A stretch of DNA of 64,000 bases from Anaerococcus vaginimassiliensis. Lineage in GTDB: Bacteria > Bacillota > Clostridia > Tissierellales > Peptoniphilaceae. Below the pieces are notes generated by a model. That model did no database searches. It saw only the letters and a program-made list of their open reading frames with translations, and was not told where the DNA came from. Positions 17,583 through 26,552 of this stretch are shown here, piece after piece. The stretch covers positions 806,061 through 870,060 of the forward strand of contig NZ_LR130844.1 in the NCBI RefSeq assembly GCF_900626155.1, in the 5' to 3' direction. Within the stretch, counting starts at the first letter, position 1. The number at the start of each line of letters is the position of its first letter. The translations under genes and the position numbers were made by a program.

Positions 17583-17760
17583 ATTACCTCCCTTTATTTC
17601 TTACATGTTATATTATAATACTTATGGACTTAAAAAGAAAATTTACTTATTTTTTAAGGGTAAATTTTTCCTAAAAAACACCTTCTTATAAAACAAAGTA
17701 AAACCTGTTATAATTATATTGTTATCATTCCTATACTGGTAACAGTTAGGAGGTGGGTTC

Positions 17761-17862
17761 GTGAGATTAGTATTTTCTTTATTAGTTGCTATCATGGCAA
17801 ATATATTAAGCTATTATATTTGCAAGTGGTTAGATAGCAATTCTACAAATAATGATAACTAG
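17761..17862 (+). CDS. 33-residue single-helix membrane peptide, GTG start
   Basis: A very short gene: a GTG codon preceded by TTAGGAGGTGG, a hydrophobic helix (residues 2-20, VFSLLVAIMANILSYYI), then CKWLDS and a polar tail. TATAAT lies upstream at 17709-17714 and a strong terminator follows at once. The layout (one helix, KWLD border, charged tail, own terminator) recalls small Firmicute type I toxin-like peptides such as Fst relatives, but I cannot assign a family. An antisense antitoxin RNA was not found. It is likely translated because every expression signal is present. Confidence 0.6.
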   Translation: MRLVFSLLVAIMANILSYYICKWLDSNSTNNDN

Positions 17863-17872
17863 CCAAAAATAA

Positions 17873-17903
17873 AAAAGCAGGAGGTGGTGCTCCTGCTTTT
17901 TTT
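17873..17903 (+). terminator. Terminator of the small peptide gene
   Basis: AAAGCAGGAG / CTCCTGCTTTTTTT. A second small hairpin, CTCGT / ACGAG, follows at 17905-17918. Confidence 0.85.
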
Positions 17904-18028
17904 GCTCGTGAGAACGAGTATTTTCTTTATCTGCTTATATTATACTTTGAGAGGAAAAAATAAGCAATAAAAAATACGATAAATATAATGTTAGAATCTA
18001 ATACTTATACAAATAATTAATAATTTAT

Positions 18029-18057
18029 TTGACAAGGCAAATAATCCATGGTATTAT
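18029..18057 (+). promoter_or_regulatory. Promoter of the met operon
   Basis: TTGACA, 17 bases, TATTAT, directly before the T-box leader. Confidence 0.75.
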
Positions 18058-18074
18058 AAACTCATAAATGAGAT

Positions 18075-18345
18075 ATGAGTTTTAAAAAACCATTTGAAAA
18101 GAAGAGTAATCTAGGTTAATGTTCTACAGAGAGCCCTGTTTTGGTGAAAAGGGTGGACTGAGGTTTAGATGAAGATGGCCTTTGATGGGACGATTCGATA
18201 TTAGAGTCGTACGGTTCTTCCCGTTACAGAAGTAGAGTATGTATGTACTTGATGAGAGCATAAGTGTGCGAACATTTATGAAATAAGGTGGTAACGCGAA
18301 ATTTCGTCCTTAGTTTCCTTCGGGAAGCTAGGGACTTTTTTTTAT
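18075..18345 (+). promoter_or_regulatory. T-box leader, methionine specifier
   Basis: A tRNA-sensing leader that lets transcription continue when tRNA-Met is uncharged. Stem I has the AGAGTA motif (18103-18108) and, across from it, TAGAT-GAAG-ATG, placing the specifier codon ATG at 18175-18177. GGTGGACTGAGG follows the apical part. The T-box sequence AAGGTGGTAACGCG is at 18285-18298, and the competing terminator (GTCCTTAG / CTAGGGAC plus T run) is at 18306-18344. The Met specifier agrees with the downstream metNIQ genes. Confidence 0.9.
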
Positions 18346-18366
18346 TATTATTTTAGGAAGGTATAG

Positions 18367-19395
18367 ATGATTGAGTTAAATAATATTACGGTTGACTTTG
18401 ACGGATTTAAGGCAGTTGACGATGTTTCATTAAAAATTGAAAAACAAGATGCCTACGGGATTGTAGGATTTTCTGGAGCAGGAAAATCTACCCTAGTTAG
18501 AACTATAAATCTTCTTCAAAGACCAACTAATGGAGAAGTTTATGTAAATGGAGAAAACCTCCTTGATTTAAATAACAAAGAACTAAGGGATAGAAGAAAA
18601 AAGATAGGGATGATCTTCCAACATTTCAATTTATTGAATAATATTACAGTTTTGGATAATGTAATTTTTCCAATAAAAAAATCAAAATTGTCCAAAGAAG
18701 AAAAGATAAAAAAGGCGAAGGAGCTTTTAGATTTAGTAGGAATAGGAGATAAGGCTGATTCATATCCAAGAGAACTATCCGGAGGACAAAAGCAAAGGTG
18801 CGCTATAGCAAGGGCCTTGGCATCAGATCCTGAAATTCTTTTGTGTGATGAGGCAACCAGTGCCCTTGATCCAAAGACAACTAAACAAATCCTAGCCTTA
18901 CTAAAAGATTTAAATGAAAAGTTAAAATTAACTATAGTTATAATCACCCACCAAATGGAAGTTGTAAAAGATCTTTGCAACAAATGTGCAGTAATGCAAG
19001 ATGGAAGAATTGTTGAAAAAGGTTCGACCTTAGATATATTCTCAAATCCAAAAGAGGCTCTCACAAGAGAGTTTGTAGAAACATCAACTAACGTCGAAGA
19101 TACTATAGAAGATGTTAAGGAAAATATCGGCATCCTCAGAGAAGATGAAACCTTAGTTAAGCTTAACTACTTAGGAGCTAGCACAACTGAGCCACTTATT
19201 AATGAAATATATGATAAGTTTAAGATTAAGACTAATATCCTCGCTGCAAATATTGAATTTATAAGCGGAACGCCAGTGGGGAATTTGATAGTAACCTTCA
19301 AGGGAGAAGATAATAATCTCGAAGAGGTTTTTAAATATTTAGACCAAAGAGAAGTTAGAGTAGAAATTTTAGGAGGTAAAGATGGGATACTTTGA
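18367..19395 (+). CDS. metN: Methionine ABC transporter ATP-binding protein MetN
   Basis: Energises methionine uptake. It has 342 residues: an ATPase domain with Walker A GFSGAGKS (34-41), signature LSGGQKQR and Walker B EILLCDEATS, then a C-terminal NIL regulatory domain (about 260-342) that senses intracellular methionine and inhibits transport. It lies directly under the Met T-box and overlaps metI by 14 bases. Confidence 0.94.
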   Translation: MIELNNITVDFDGFKAVDDVSLKIEKQDAYGIVGFSGAGKSTLVRTINLLQRPTNGEVYVNGENLLDLNNKELRDRRKKIGMIFQHFNLLNNITVLDNVIFPIKKSKLSKEEKIKKAKELLDLVGIGDKADSYPRELSGGQKQRCAIARALASDPEILLCDEATSALDPKTTKQILALLKDLNEKLKLTIVIITHQMEVVKDLCNKCAVMQDGRIVEKGSTLDIFSNPKEALTREFVETSTNVEDTIEDVKENIGILREDETLVKLNYLGASTTEPLINEIYDKFKIKTNILAANIEFISGTPVGNLIVTFKGEDNNLEEVFKYLDQREVRVEILGGKDGIL

Positions 19396-20047
19396 TTACG
19401 CCCTATCTATTTCAGATAGGATATTAGAAGAAACTAGGGCAACCCTTTATATGTTAATCGTATCTGCTATATTTGCAGGAATATTTGGTTTGATACTAGG
19501 AGTTATCCTTGTAGTGACAGATAGAGGTAGGATTTTAGAAAATAAAATCCTATATTCAATTTTAGATAAGATAACTAATACCTTTAGGGCAATTCCTTTT
19601 GTAATCCTACTAGCTTTGGTAGCGCCAATCACAAAAATTATAGTAGATACTAGGATTGGACCAAAAGCCGCAATTGTTCCTTTGATATTTTCAACAGTTC
19701 CATTTTTTGCTAAACAAGTTGAACAAGCCTTGGCAGAAGTTGATCCTGGAGTAATAGAGGCGGCGGAAGCCATGGGAAAAAGTCCCTTTGAGATAATATT
19801 TTCAGTATATCTAAGAGAAGGACTTCCATCATTAATAAGGGCATCATCCATTACCCTAATTTCGCTTTTAGGTCTAACCGCCATGGCAGGACTAATCGGT
19901 GGAGGAGGAATTGGTGACATGGCAATAGCTTTAGGTTACCAAAGATACAAAGACGATGTAGTTTTAGTATCTGTGCTTATAATTTTAATTATAGTATTTA
20001 TAATTCAAGCAATATCTAATTTACTTATTAGAAAAACAAGTCATTAG
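19382..20047 (+). CDS. metI: Methionine ABC transporter permease MetI
   Basis: The 221-residue membrane subunit with five helices. The coupling loop EVDPGVIEAAEAMGKSPFEII is the EAA motif that contacts MetN. TLISLLGLTAMAGLIGGGGIGDMA is characteristic of the family. It overlaps metN and is followed after 9 bases by a broken metQ paralogue. Confidence 0.93.
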   Translation: MGYFDYALSISDRILEETRATLYMLIVSAIFAGIFGLILGVILVVTDRGRILENKILYSILDKITNTFRAIPFVILLALVAPITKIIVDTRIGPKAAIVPLIFSTVPFFAKQVEQALAEVDPGVIEAAEAMGKSPFEIIFSVYLREGLPSLIRASSITLISLLGLTAMAGLIGGGGIGDMAIALGYQRYKDDVVLVSVLIILIIVFIIQAISNLLIRKTSH

Positions 20048-20056
20048 GAGAAAATA

Positions 20057-20889
20057 ATGAAAAAAATATTTAAAGGCCTAGCCATCCTATCCTTGGCTCT
20101 GTACTAGCAAGTTGTGGATCTAAGGATTCTAGTAAAAAGGCAGAAGATGACACACTAAAACTAGGTGTAGTTGGTGAAAGAAATGTAGAATATGAAGATG
20201 CCATAAAAAGGTATGAAGAAGATACAGGTAAGCACATAGAACTTGTAAGATTCAGTGACTATAACCAACCAAACGATGCCCTAAAGGATGGCGATATCGA
20301 CCTATCATCCTTTGCGACCTATATATTTATAGAAGATTACAACAAAAATCAAAATGCTGGTTTTACCTATCTTGCAGATTCGATAATCTCTCCAATGGGA
20401 GTGTATTCTTCTAAGCTTAAAAGTGTAGATGAGCTAAAAGAAGGAGATAAGGTAGCTATCCCTGTTGAAACTTCAAATAACTCCAGAGCCCTCTATATCC
20501 TAGAGGCAGCTGGTGTGATAAAGATTAAAAAAGATGCAGGAGACTTTATAACAGTAGACGACATAGAAGAAAATCCAAAAAACTTGGAATTTATAGAACT
20601 ACCTGCAGATCAAGTATCAAGAGCATTAGAAGATGTAGACATAGCTTTAATAAACTCAGATATGGCGATGGAAGCAGGCCTTATTCCTACTGAAGATTCT
20701 ATATTTTTGGAAGATCCAGAAAATGAAAGATCAAAAAATTTCATCAATGTTATAGCAGTCAAAGAAGAAAACAAGGATAATGAAGACATCAAAAACTTCA
20801 TAGAAAACTATTACTTGACAGATCAAACTAAGAAAATAATAGAAGAAGAATATAAGGGATCAGTTATCCCAATATTTAAAACACGTTAG
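20057..20889 (+). pseudogene. MetQ-like lipoprotein gene with a frameshift in its signal peptide
   Basis: Translation from ATG 20057 (AGGAG site) gives MKKIFKGLAILSLALY and then TAG. The continuing frame resumes at 20101 with VLASCGS, a perfect lipobox, and stays open to 20889. A single-base loss near 20098-20102 therefore separates the start from about 263 intact codons. The rest is a diverged MetQ paralogue. Where the intact MetQ downstream has DLNAYQHHKF and VAIPNDPTNGSRAL, this copy has DLSSFATYIF and VAIPVETSNNSRAL, so the ligand His is lost and specificity probably changed. It could be a recent pseudogene, a slippage site or a sequencing error. Confidence 0.8.
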
Positions 20890-20946
20890 GTTATTAAGAT
20901 TTAAAATCTTTAATAATAAATTATAATTTCATTTAGGGAGGAAATA

Positions 20947-21804
20947 ATGAAAAAATTCGCAAAAATAGCTCTAGCACTAGCAGTATTAGTTGGATTTAGT
21001 GCTTGTGGAGCAAAGGATAATGAAAGTAGCAAAGACGCTTCAGCGGAAACAAAAACGGAAGATAAGGCAGAAGGCACAACAATCAAAATAGGTGTAGTTG
21101 GTGAGTATAACGAAGTTTTAGAAAAAGTAATCGAAAGATATGAAGAGGCTACAGGAAACAAAGTAGAGTTACAAAAATTCTCTGACTATAGTCAACCTAA
21201 CGAAGCTTTGATAGCTGGCGATATTGACCTAAACGCCTACCAACACCACAAATTCTTAGATGAATTTAACGAATCAAAAGGATCTGACCTAATCTCAATA
21301 GGTGATACAATGCTTGCACCAATGGGTCTATACTCAGAAAAAATCAAATCAATAGATGAACTAGAAGATGGAGCAAAGGTTGCTATTCCAAACGATCCAA
21401 CAAACGGATCAAGAGCCCTTTTCCTACTTCAAGAAGCAGGACTAATCAAAGTTGACGGCCAAGCTGGAGATTTGATTGGAGTAGATAAAGTAACAGACAA
21501 TCCAAAGAATTTAGAAATAATAGAAATGGACGCATCTACAACACCAAGAAGCTTAGAAGATGTAGACATAGCAGCAGTAAATGATACCTTTGCCCTAGAT
21601 AGCGGACTTGATAAAGAAAAATCAGTATTCGTAGAAGATCCAAAATCAGAATCAGTAAAAGAATACATCAACCTAATCGCTGCAAGAAAAGAAGACGAAA
21701 ACAACGAAGCTTACAAAGAATTTGTAAAATATTACCAAACAGAAGAAACTAAGAAAGACATGGAAGAAATAACAAAAGGTGCTTGGTTACCTGCTTGGGA
21801 ATAA
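20947..21804 (+). CDS. metQ: Methionine-binding lipoprotein MetQ
   Basis: Substrate-binding lipoprotein of the MetNIQ importer. Signal peptide with Cys20 (GFSACGA), acidic linker, then an NlpA-type domain of 240 residues. The ligand motifs are present: NAYQHHKF, NDPTNGSRAL and AVNDTFAL. It has its own GGGAGG site and follows the broken paralogue after 57 bases, including a weak AT-only hairpin. It ends the T-box-controlled operon. Confidence 0.93.
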   Translation: MKKFAKIALALAVLVGFSACGAKDNESSKDASAETKTEDKAEGTTIKIGVVGEYNEVLEKVIERYEEATGNKVELQKFSDYSQPNEALIAGDIDLNAYQHHKFLDEFNESKGSDLISIGDTMLAPMGLYSEKIKSIDELEDGAKVAIPNDPTNGSRALFLLQEAGLIKVDGQAGDLIGVDKVTDNPKNLEIIEMDASTTPRSLEDVDIAAVNDTFALDSGLDKEKSVFVEDPKSESVKEYINLIAARKEDENNEAYKEFVKYYQTEETKKDMEEITKGAWLPAWE

Positions 21805-21816
21805 AATTTATTAAAC

Positions 21817-21848
21817 AAAGCCACTAGCCTTTGAGCTGGTGGTTTTTT
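21817..21848 (+). terminator. Terminator of the met operon
   Basis: AAGCCACTAGC / GCTGGTGGTTTTTTT. Confidence 0.85.
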
Positions 21849-21859
21849 TATTAGATTAT

Positions 21860-21887
21860 CTGACAACTACCAAGCTTATTGTATAAT
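21860..21887 (+). promoter_or_regulatory. Promoter of the gpx operon
   Basis: CTGACA, 16 bases, TATAAT at 21882-21887. It overlaps an in-frame ATG at 21886, which therefore cannot be the start. Confidence 0.65.
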
Positions 21888-21906
21888 GGATATAAAGGAG
21901 AATGAT

Positions 21907-22383
21907 ATGACAAAAGTATATGACTTTACAGTTTTAGATAATGAAGGTAATGAAGTTTCTTTAGATAGATACAAGGGAAAGGTGCTTTTAATTGTAAATA
22001 CTGCAACCAGATGTGGATTTACCAAACAATATGACGGACTTGAAGATTTGTATAAGACCTACAAAGACCAAGGTTTTGAGATTTTAGATTTTCCTTGCAA
22101 CCAATTTGGCAACCAAGCTCCAGAATCAGATGAAGAAATAGATTCCTTCTGTGCTTTAAACTTTGGGACAAGCTTTGATAGATTTAAGAAAATTGATGTG
22201 AATGGAGAAAATGAAGAGCCACTCTATACTTACCTAAAGGATGAAAAACATGGTCTTGGCTCTAAGGCAATCAAATGGAACTTCACCAAATTTTTAATTG
22301 ATAGAGAAGGTAATGTCGTAGCGAGATTTGGATCTAACAAGAAACCAGAAAATATGAAAAAGGATATAGAGAAGTTATTATAA
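21907..22383 (+). CDS. Glutathione peroxidase-family thiol peroxidase
   Basis: Reduces peroxides with thiol donors, probably thioredoxin in this kind of organism. It has 158 residues. The catalytic position is Cys36 (NTATRCGFT) rather than selenocysteine. Conserved FPCNQFGNQ and the late WNFTKFLIDREG, with the tetrad Gln, Trp and Asn, are visible. Start 21907 is chosen because AAAGGAG lies 6 bases before it; an in-frame ATG at 21886 falls in the promoter. The stop overlaps the next start (TAATG). Confidence 0.92.
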   Translation: MTKVYDFTVLDNEGNEVSLDRYKGKVLLIVNTATRCGFTKQYDGLEDLYKTYKDQGFEILDFPCNQFGNQAPESDEEIDSFCALNFGTSFDRFKKIDVNGENEEPLYTYLKDEKHGLGSKAIKWNFTKFLIDREGNVVARFGSNKKPENMKKDIEKLL

Positions 22384-22874
22384 TGAAAGAAGATAAATTA
22401 GTTAAACTTGCCTTTGATTCCTTAAAATATTACCTAGATACTGGCAAGTATTTAGACGAATACGATGAAGAATTTAAGGATAATCATAATGGCGTAATCA
22501 TAGAAATTAAATTTGGAGATAAGAGGGAAAGAGCAGGATCAATCTATCCTACTAGAGCAAATATAGCCCTAGATGTAATCTATGAAACTGTAAACTTGGG
22601 CATATTTAACAACGCCCTTGCCCTAAGAAAAGAAGATTTAGACGAAATATATATCCAAGTGCTAGAAATAAATAAGGTCAAACCTATTAAGAAACTAGAA
22701 GATTTTGGAGTATATCACGGTCTTTACCTAAACTATTCCAACAATCCAGTAATAGTTTATAGAAACGACTATGAAAGCGACTATCAAATGTTTGCTGATG
22801 CCAAGGACAGGGCAAACCTTGATGAGTTTGATGTATATAATATGGAAAAGTTTAAAATAGTAAGACACATTTAG
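22383..22874 (+). CDS. AMMECR1-domain-like protein
   Basis: A 163-residue protein of unknown function. GSIYPTRANIALDVIYETVNLGIF and LDEIYIQVLEINKVKPI align with the pattern of AMMECR1 domains (a Gly-x-x-x-P-T stretch, then residues on the surface cleft, then an Ile-x-Val-x-Glu-Ile strand). The family's cysteine in GCIG is replaced by GSIY. It is translationally coupled to the glutathione peroxidase by a one-base overlap. The family call is moderate. Confidence 0.55.
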   Translation: MKEDKLVKLAFDSLKYYLDTGKYLDEYDEEFKDNHNGVIIEIKFGDKRERAGSIYPTRANIALDVIYETVNLGIFNNALALRKEDLDEIYIQVLEINKVKPIKKLEDFGVYHGLYLNYSNNPVIVYRNDYESDYQMFADAKDRANLDEFDVYNMEKFKIVRHI

Positions 22875-22889
22875 ATAATAATGGCAAAG

Positions 22890-22917
22890 TTGACAAAATA
22901 GCCTTTATTAGTATTAT
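22890..22917 (+). promoter_or_regulatory. Promoter of ileS
   Basis: TTGACA at 22890-22895, 16-base gap, TATTAT at 22912-22917. Confidence 0.7.
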
Positions 22918-22929
22918 ATAAATAACTAA

Positions 22930-23121
22930 ATAGGACGATGCGAAGAAGAGTAACTTAAAATGAAGCTTTAAGAGAGGCAGGTAAGGTGCAAGCTGCCAGT
23001 GGAATTTTTTGTGAAGATCATCTTCTAGTCTAGTAAATGAATTAGTAGTTTATTACGTCACAATTGCGTTAAATTGTTTATTAAAACGGTGGACCGTCCT
23101 TTTTAGGACGGTTTTATTTTT
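22930..23121 (+). promoter_or_regulatory. T-box leader, isoleucine specifier
   Basis: A compact T-box upstream of ileS. AAGAGTA (22945-22951) forms the specifier-loop side. GTGAAG precedes the specifier ATC at 23017-23019, the same spacing as in the Met T-box of this window. The antiterminator motif is the shortened ACGGTGGACCG (23086-23096). The terminator CCGTCCT / AGGACGG plus T run (23094-23121) overlaps that motif. ATC fits the downstream isoleucyl-tRNA synthetase. Confidence 0.85.
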
Positions 23122-23147
23122 AATAATTTTTAAAAAAGGAGAAATAG

Positions 23148-26100
23148 ATGTCAGAATTTAAGTCTTTAGACAGCAAAGATGTTAGAAAAAGAGAAGCTGC
23201 CACAGAAAAATATTGGCAAGAAATCGACCTTCTCGACAAAACATTTACCACAAGGAAAGACGCCGAAGAATACATAATCTTTGACGGCCCTCCAACAGCC
23301 AACGGAAAACCAGGTATCCACCACGTCATAGCTCGTACCTTAAAGGATATGACAAGTAGATATAAAAATATGAAAGGCTACAAGGTTTTAAAGAAAGCTG
23401 GTTGGGATACTCACGGACTTCCTGTAGAAATCGAAGTAGAAAAAACTTTAGGTTTTCATGATAAAAATGATATAGAAGAATACGGCATAGAAAAGTTTAA
23501 CCAACTTTGCAAAGAATCTGTGTGGAAATATTCAGACCAATGGAGAGAAATGTCAGATAGAATGGCTTATCTCTACAATATGGATGATCCATATATCACA
23601 ATGGATAATGACTATATCGAAACAGAATGGTACCTACTAGATAAGGCCTTCAAAAATGGATACATCTATGAAGGCGCTAAGGTAATGCCATATTGTCCAA
23701 GATGTGGTACAGGTCTTGCAAGCCACGAGGTAGCTCAAGGTTACCAAATGGATAAGACTATAACCCTTACAGTTAAGTTTAAGAAAAAAGGAACAGATAA
23801 CGAATACTTCCTAGCTTGGACTACAACACCATGGACTCTTCCATCAAACGTGGCTCTTTCAGTTAATCCAGACCTAGCCTATGTCAAAGTTTATGTCAAA
23901 GAAGAAGATTCTTACTATTATTGTGCCAAAACTCTTGTAGAAAAACTCATGGGCGATAGGGAATATGAAATAGCTAACGAGCTAAAAGGCTCAGATATGG
24001 AATACTGGGAGTATGAACAACTAATGCCATATGTAAATGTTGGAGATGACAAGGCCTTCATCATAACTCTAGCTGACTATGTTTCTGCAGAAGATGGTAC
24101 AGGTATAGTTCACTCTGCTCCAGCCTTTGGTGAGGACGACTATCAAATCGGTAGAAAATACGGTCTTGCCTTTGTTCAACCAGTGGACCTTGAAGGAAAC
24201 TTTACAACTACTCCTTGGAAGGGTGAATTTATATTCGACACAAACGAAAAAATATGGAGACACCTCCAAGAAGAAGGAAAAGTATTTAATAAACAAACTA
24301 TAGAGCACAATTACCCACACTGCTGGAGATGTCACACTCCACTAGTGTATTATGCAAAACCATCTTGGTACATCGAAATGAGCAAGTTCTCAGATGCCAT
24401 GGTTAAAAACAACGAGGGCGTAAACTGGTTCCCACAAACAATAGGAGATAAGAGATTCGGCAACTGGATTGAAAATGTCAAAGACTGGGCAATCTCAAGA
24501 TCAAGATATTGGGGCACTCCACTTAACATTTGGAAATGTGATGATTGTGACCATACAGATACAGTAGGATCAAGAGCTGAACTAAAAGAACGTGCAATAG
24601 AAGATATATCAGAAGATATAGAACTACACAGACCTTATGTTGATAATGTATCTATAAAGTGTGATAAGTGTGGTGGAACTATGCATAGAGTCTCAGATGT
24701 AATTGACGTTTGGTTTGACTCAGGAGCAATGCCATTTGCCCAACTTCACTATCCATTTGAACACAAGGATGACTTTGAGGATTATTTCCCAGCAGACTTT
24801 ATATCAGAAGGAATCGACCAAACTAGAGGTTGGTTCTACTCTCTAATGGCAATATCTACCATTACTACAGGTAAGGCTCCTTACAAAAATGTTCTTGTAA
24901 ATGACCTAGTAGTAGATAAAAACGGTCAAAAGATGAGTAAATCTAAAGGAAATACCCTAGATCCATTCGAACTATTTGATAAATATGGGGCAGATGCCGT
25001 AAGATTTTATTCCCTATATGTATCTCCACCATGGATGCAAACTAAATTTGATGAAAAGGGATTAATTGAAGTAAAGAATAACTTCTTTAGAACCTTTGAA
25101 AATGTCTATAACTTCTTTGGCCTATACGCAAATACTGACAATCTATCAGCATCAGATATAAAAGAATTTACTGATATAGAACTTGAAAAAATAGATAGAT
25201 GGCTATATTCTAAGCTTAACACATTGATAAAAGACTACATAGAATCAATGGAAGTATTTGACTACAACAAAGTTGTTCACATGATATCTGATTTCGTAGT
25301 AGAAGATTTATCTAACTGGTACATCAGAAGAAATAGAAAGAGATTCTGGAATTCAGATCTTACAGCTAGTAAAAAGGCAGTTTACAAGACAACCTATGAT
25401 GCAATCCTTACTATTTCTAAGCTAATTGCACCAATAACACCATTTATAGCAGAAGAAGTATATAGATCTCTAACAGGAGAAGTTACAGTTCATACAAGCC
25501 TTCTTCCAGAAACAGATGAGTCATTGATAGATAAAGACCTAGAAGAAAGCATGGATCTTGTAAGAAAGATTGTAAACCTAGGTAGAGCATCAAGAGAAAA
25601 AGAAGCAATCAAGGTTCGTCAACCACTTGCTAAGATTATAGTAGATGGAGCTTACAAGGAAAAAATATCAGATTTAACTGGTTTAATCAAAGAAGAGCTT
25701 AATATCAAGGACGTAGATTTTGAAGATGACCTATCAGACTTTATGGATTACTTCCTAAAACCTGACTTTAGAGTTGTTGGAAGAATATTCCAAGCAAAAG
25801 TAAATGACTTTGCGAAATTCCTAGCTCAAACAGATGCCAAATCATTCATAGAAAAAGTAGAAGAAGGTCCACAAGAAATTATCCTTGGCGATGATAAATA
25901 CGAGGTTACAAAAGACTACCTAGATATAAGAATATCAGCCAAAGAAGGCTTTGATGTTGAAATGGACGGCAATGTCTTTGTAATCCTAGATACAGAAATC
26001 ACAGAAGACCTCCGTGATGAGGGATATGCGAGAGAATTTACATCTAAAGTTCAAAACATGAGAAAAGATAAGGACTTCGAAGTAACAGATAGAATCAACA

Positions 26101-26261
26101 TTTTCTATCAAGCAGATGATGATTTGAACAAATCTTTAGGCAAATTTGCTGAGGAAATCAAGAAAGAAACTCTAGCAGAAAAATTTGAAAGAGTTGACCT
26201 TGATAGCGAAGAAATTGAACTAAATGATAAGACAGTTAAAATTGAACTTGAGAGATTATAA
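23148..26261 (+). CDS. ileS: Isoleucyl-tRNA synthetase, eukaryote-like type (IleS2)
   Basis: Charges tRNA-Ile with isoleucine. It has 1037 residues, longer than the roughly 920-940 of ordinary bacterial IleS. HIGH-like motif PGIHHV is at 55-60 and KMSKS at 595-599. The CP1 editing domain carries WTTTPWTLPSN, and the anticodon-binding and long C-terminal domains follow. The length and motif context are those of IleS2, the class naturally insensitive to mupirocin. That consequence is inference. It is regulated by the Ile T-box. Confidence 0.95.
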   Translation: MSEFKSLDSKDVRKREAATEKYWQEIDLLDKTFTTRKDAEEYIIFDGPPTANGKPGIHHVIARTLKDMTSRYKNMKGYKVLKKAGWDTHGLPVEIEVEKTLGFHDKNDIEEYGIEKFNQLCKESVWKYSDQWREMSDRMAYLYNMDDPYITMDNDYIETEWYLLDKAFKNGYIYEGAKVMPYCPRCGTGLASHEVAQGYQMDKTITLTVKFKKKGTDNEYFLAWTTTPWTLPSNVALSVNPDLAYVKVYVKEEDSYYYCAKTLVEKLMGDREYEIANELKGSDMEYWEYEQLMPYVNVGDDKAFIITLADYVSAEDGTGIVHSAPAFGEDDYQIGRKYGLAFVQPVDLEGNFTTTPWKGEFIFDTNEKIWRHLQEEGKVFNKQTIEHNYPHCWRCHTPLVYYAKPSWYIEMSKFSDAMVKNNEGVNWFPQTIGDKRFGNWIENVKDWAISRSRYWGTPLNIWKCDDCDHTDTVGSRAELKERAIEDISEDIELHRPYVDNVSIKCDKCGGTMHRVSDVIDVWFDSGAMPFAQLHYPFEHKDDFEDYFPADFISEGIDQTRGWFYSLMAISTITTGKAPYKNVLVNDLVVDKNGQKMSKSKGNTLDPFELFDKYGADAVRFYSLYVSPPWMQTKFDEKGLIEVKNNFFRTFENVYNFFGLYANTDNLSASDIKEFTDIELEKIDRWLYSKLNTLIKDYIESMEVFDYNKVVHMISDFVVEDLSNWYIRRNRKRFWNSDLTASKKAVYKTTYDAILTISKLIAPITPFIAEEVYRSLTGEVTVHTSLLPETDESLIDKDLEESMDLVRKIVNLGRASREKEAIKVRQPLAKIIVDGAYKEKISDLTGLIKEELNIKDVDFEDDLSDFMDYFLKPDFRVVGRIFQAKVNDFAKFLAQTDAKSFIEKVEEGPQEIILGDDKYEVTKDYLDIRISAKEGFDVEMDGNVFVILDTEITEDLRDEGYAREFTSKVQNMRKDKDFEVTDRINIFYQADDDLNKSLGKFAEEIKKETLAEKFERVDLDSEEIELNDKTVKIELERL

Positions 26262-26289
26262 AAATTCGTGATTAACTTCCTTGAAATTT

Positions 26290-26327
26290 AATCGGCATAA
26301 AGATATTAAACTTTGTGCCGATTTTTT
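26290..26327 (+). terminator. Terminator of ileS
   Basis: ATCGGCATAAAG / CTTTGTGCCGAT followed by TTTTTG. The rest of the gap to 26552 is AT-rich, with TATAAT at 26390-26395 and an inverted pair ACTAGTC / GACTAGT (26465-26471, 26505-26511). Confidence 0.8.
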
Positions 26328-26552
26328 GATATTAATTTATATATAAATCTCTTGTTTTATAGAGTTGGTTTTTACTTGTCCAAGAATGATATAATAAATC
26401 ATAATAGAAGTACCGATTTAAACATTACTAAATGTGATATTTTTAGAAGTATATAATTTTTAAATACTAGTCACTAAGACATGCGGAAACTGTGGTATTG
26501 ATGCGACTAGTGAATTAGAGTGTGTTTATTAAAGATTGGAAGGAATTTTGTG

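Noticed and set aside
18540-19133. Long minus-strand open frame inside metN (similarly 19447-19920 and 47287-47910)
   Set aside because: Shadow frames of strongly biased AT-rich genes; no ribosome site and no domain.
26464-26532. A zinc-ribbon-like tail (KTCGNCGIDATSELEC) before the ApeA-like gene
   Set aside because: The frame has no start codon and only 22 codons; too short to call a gene remnant.
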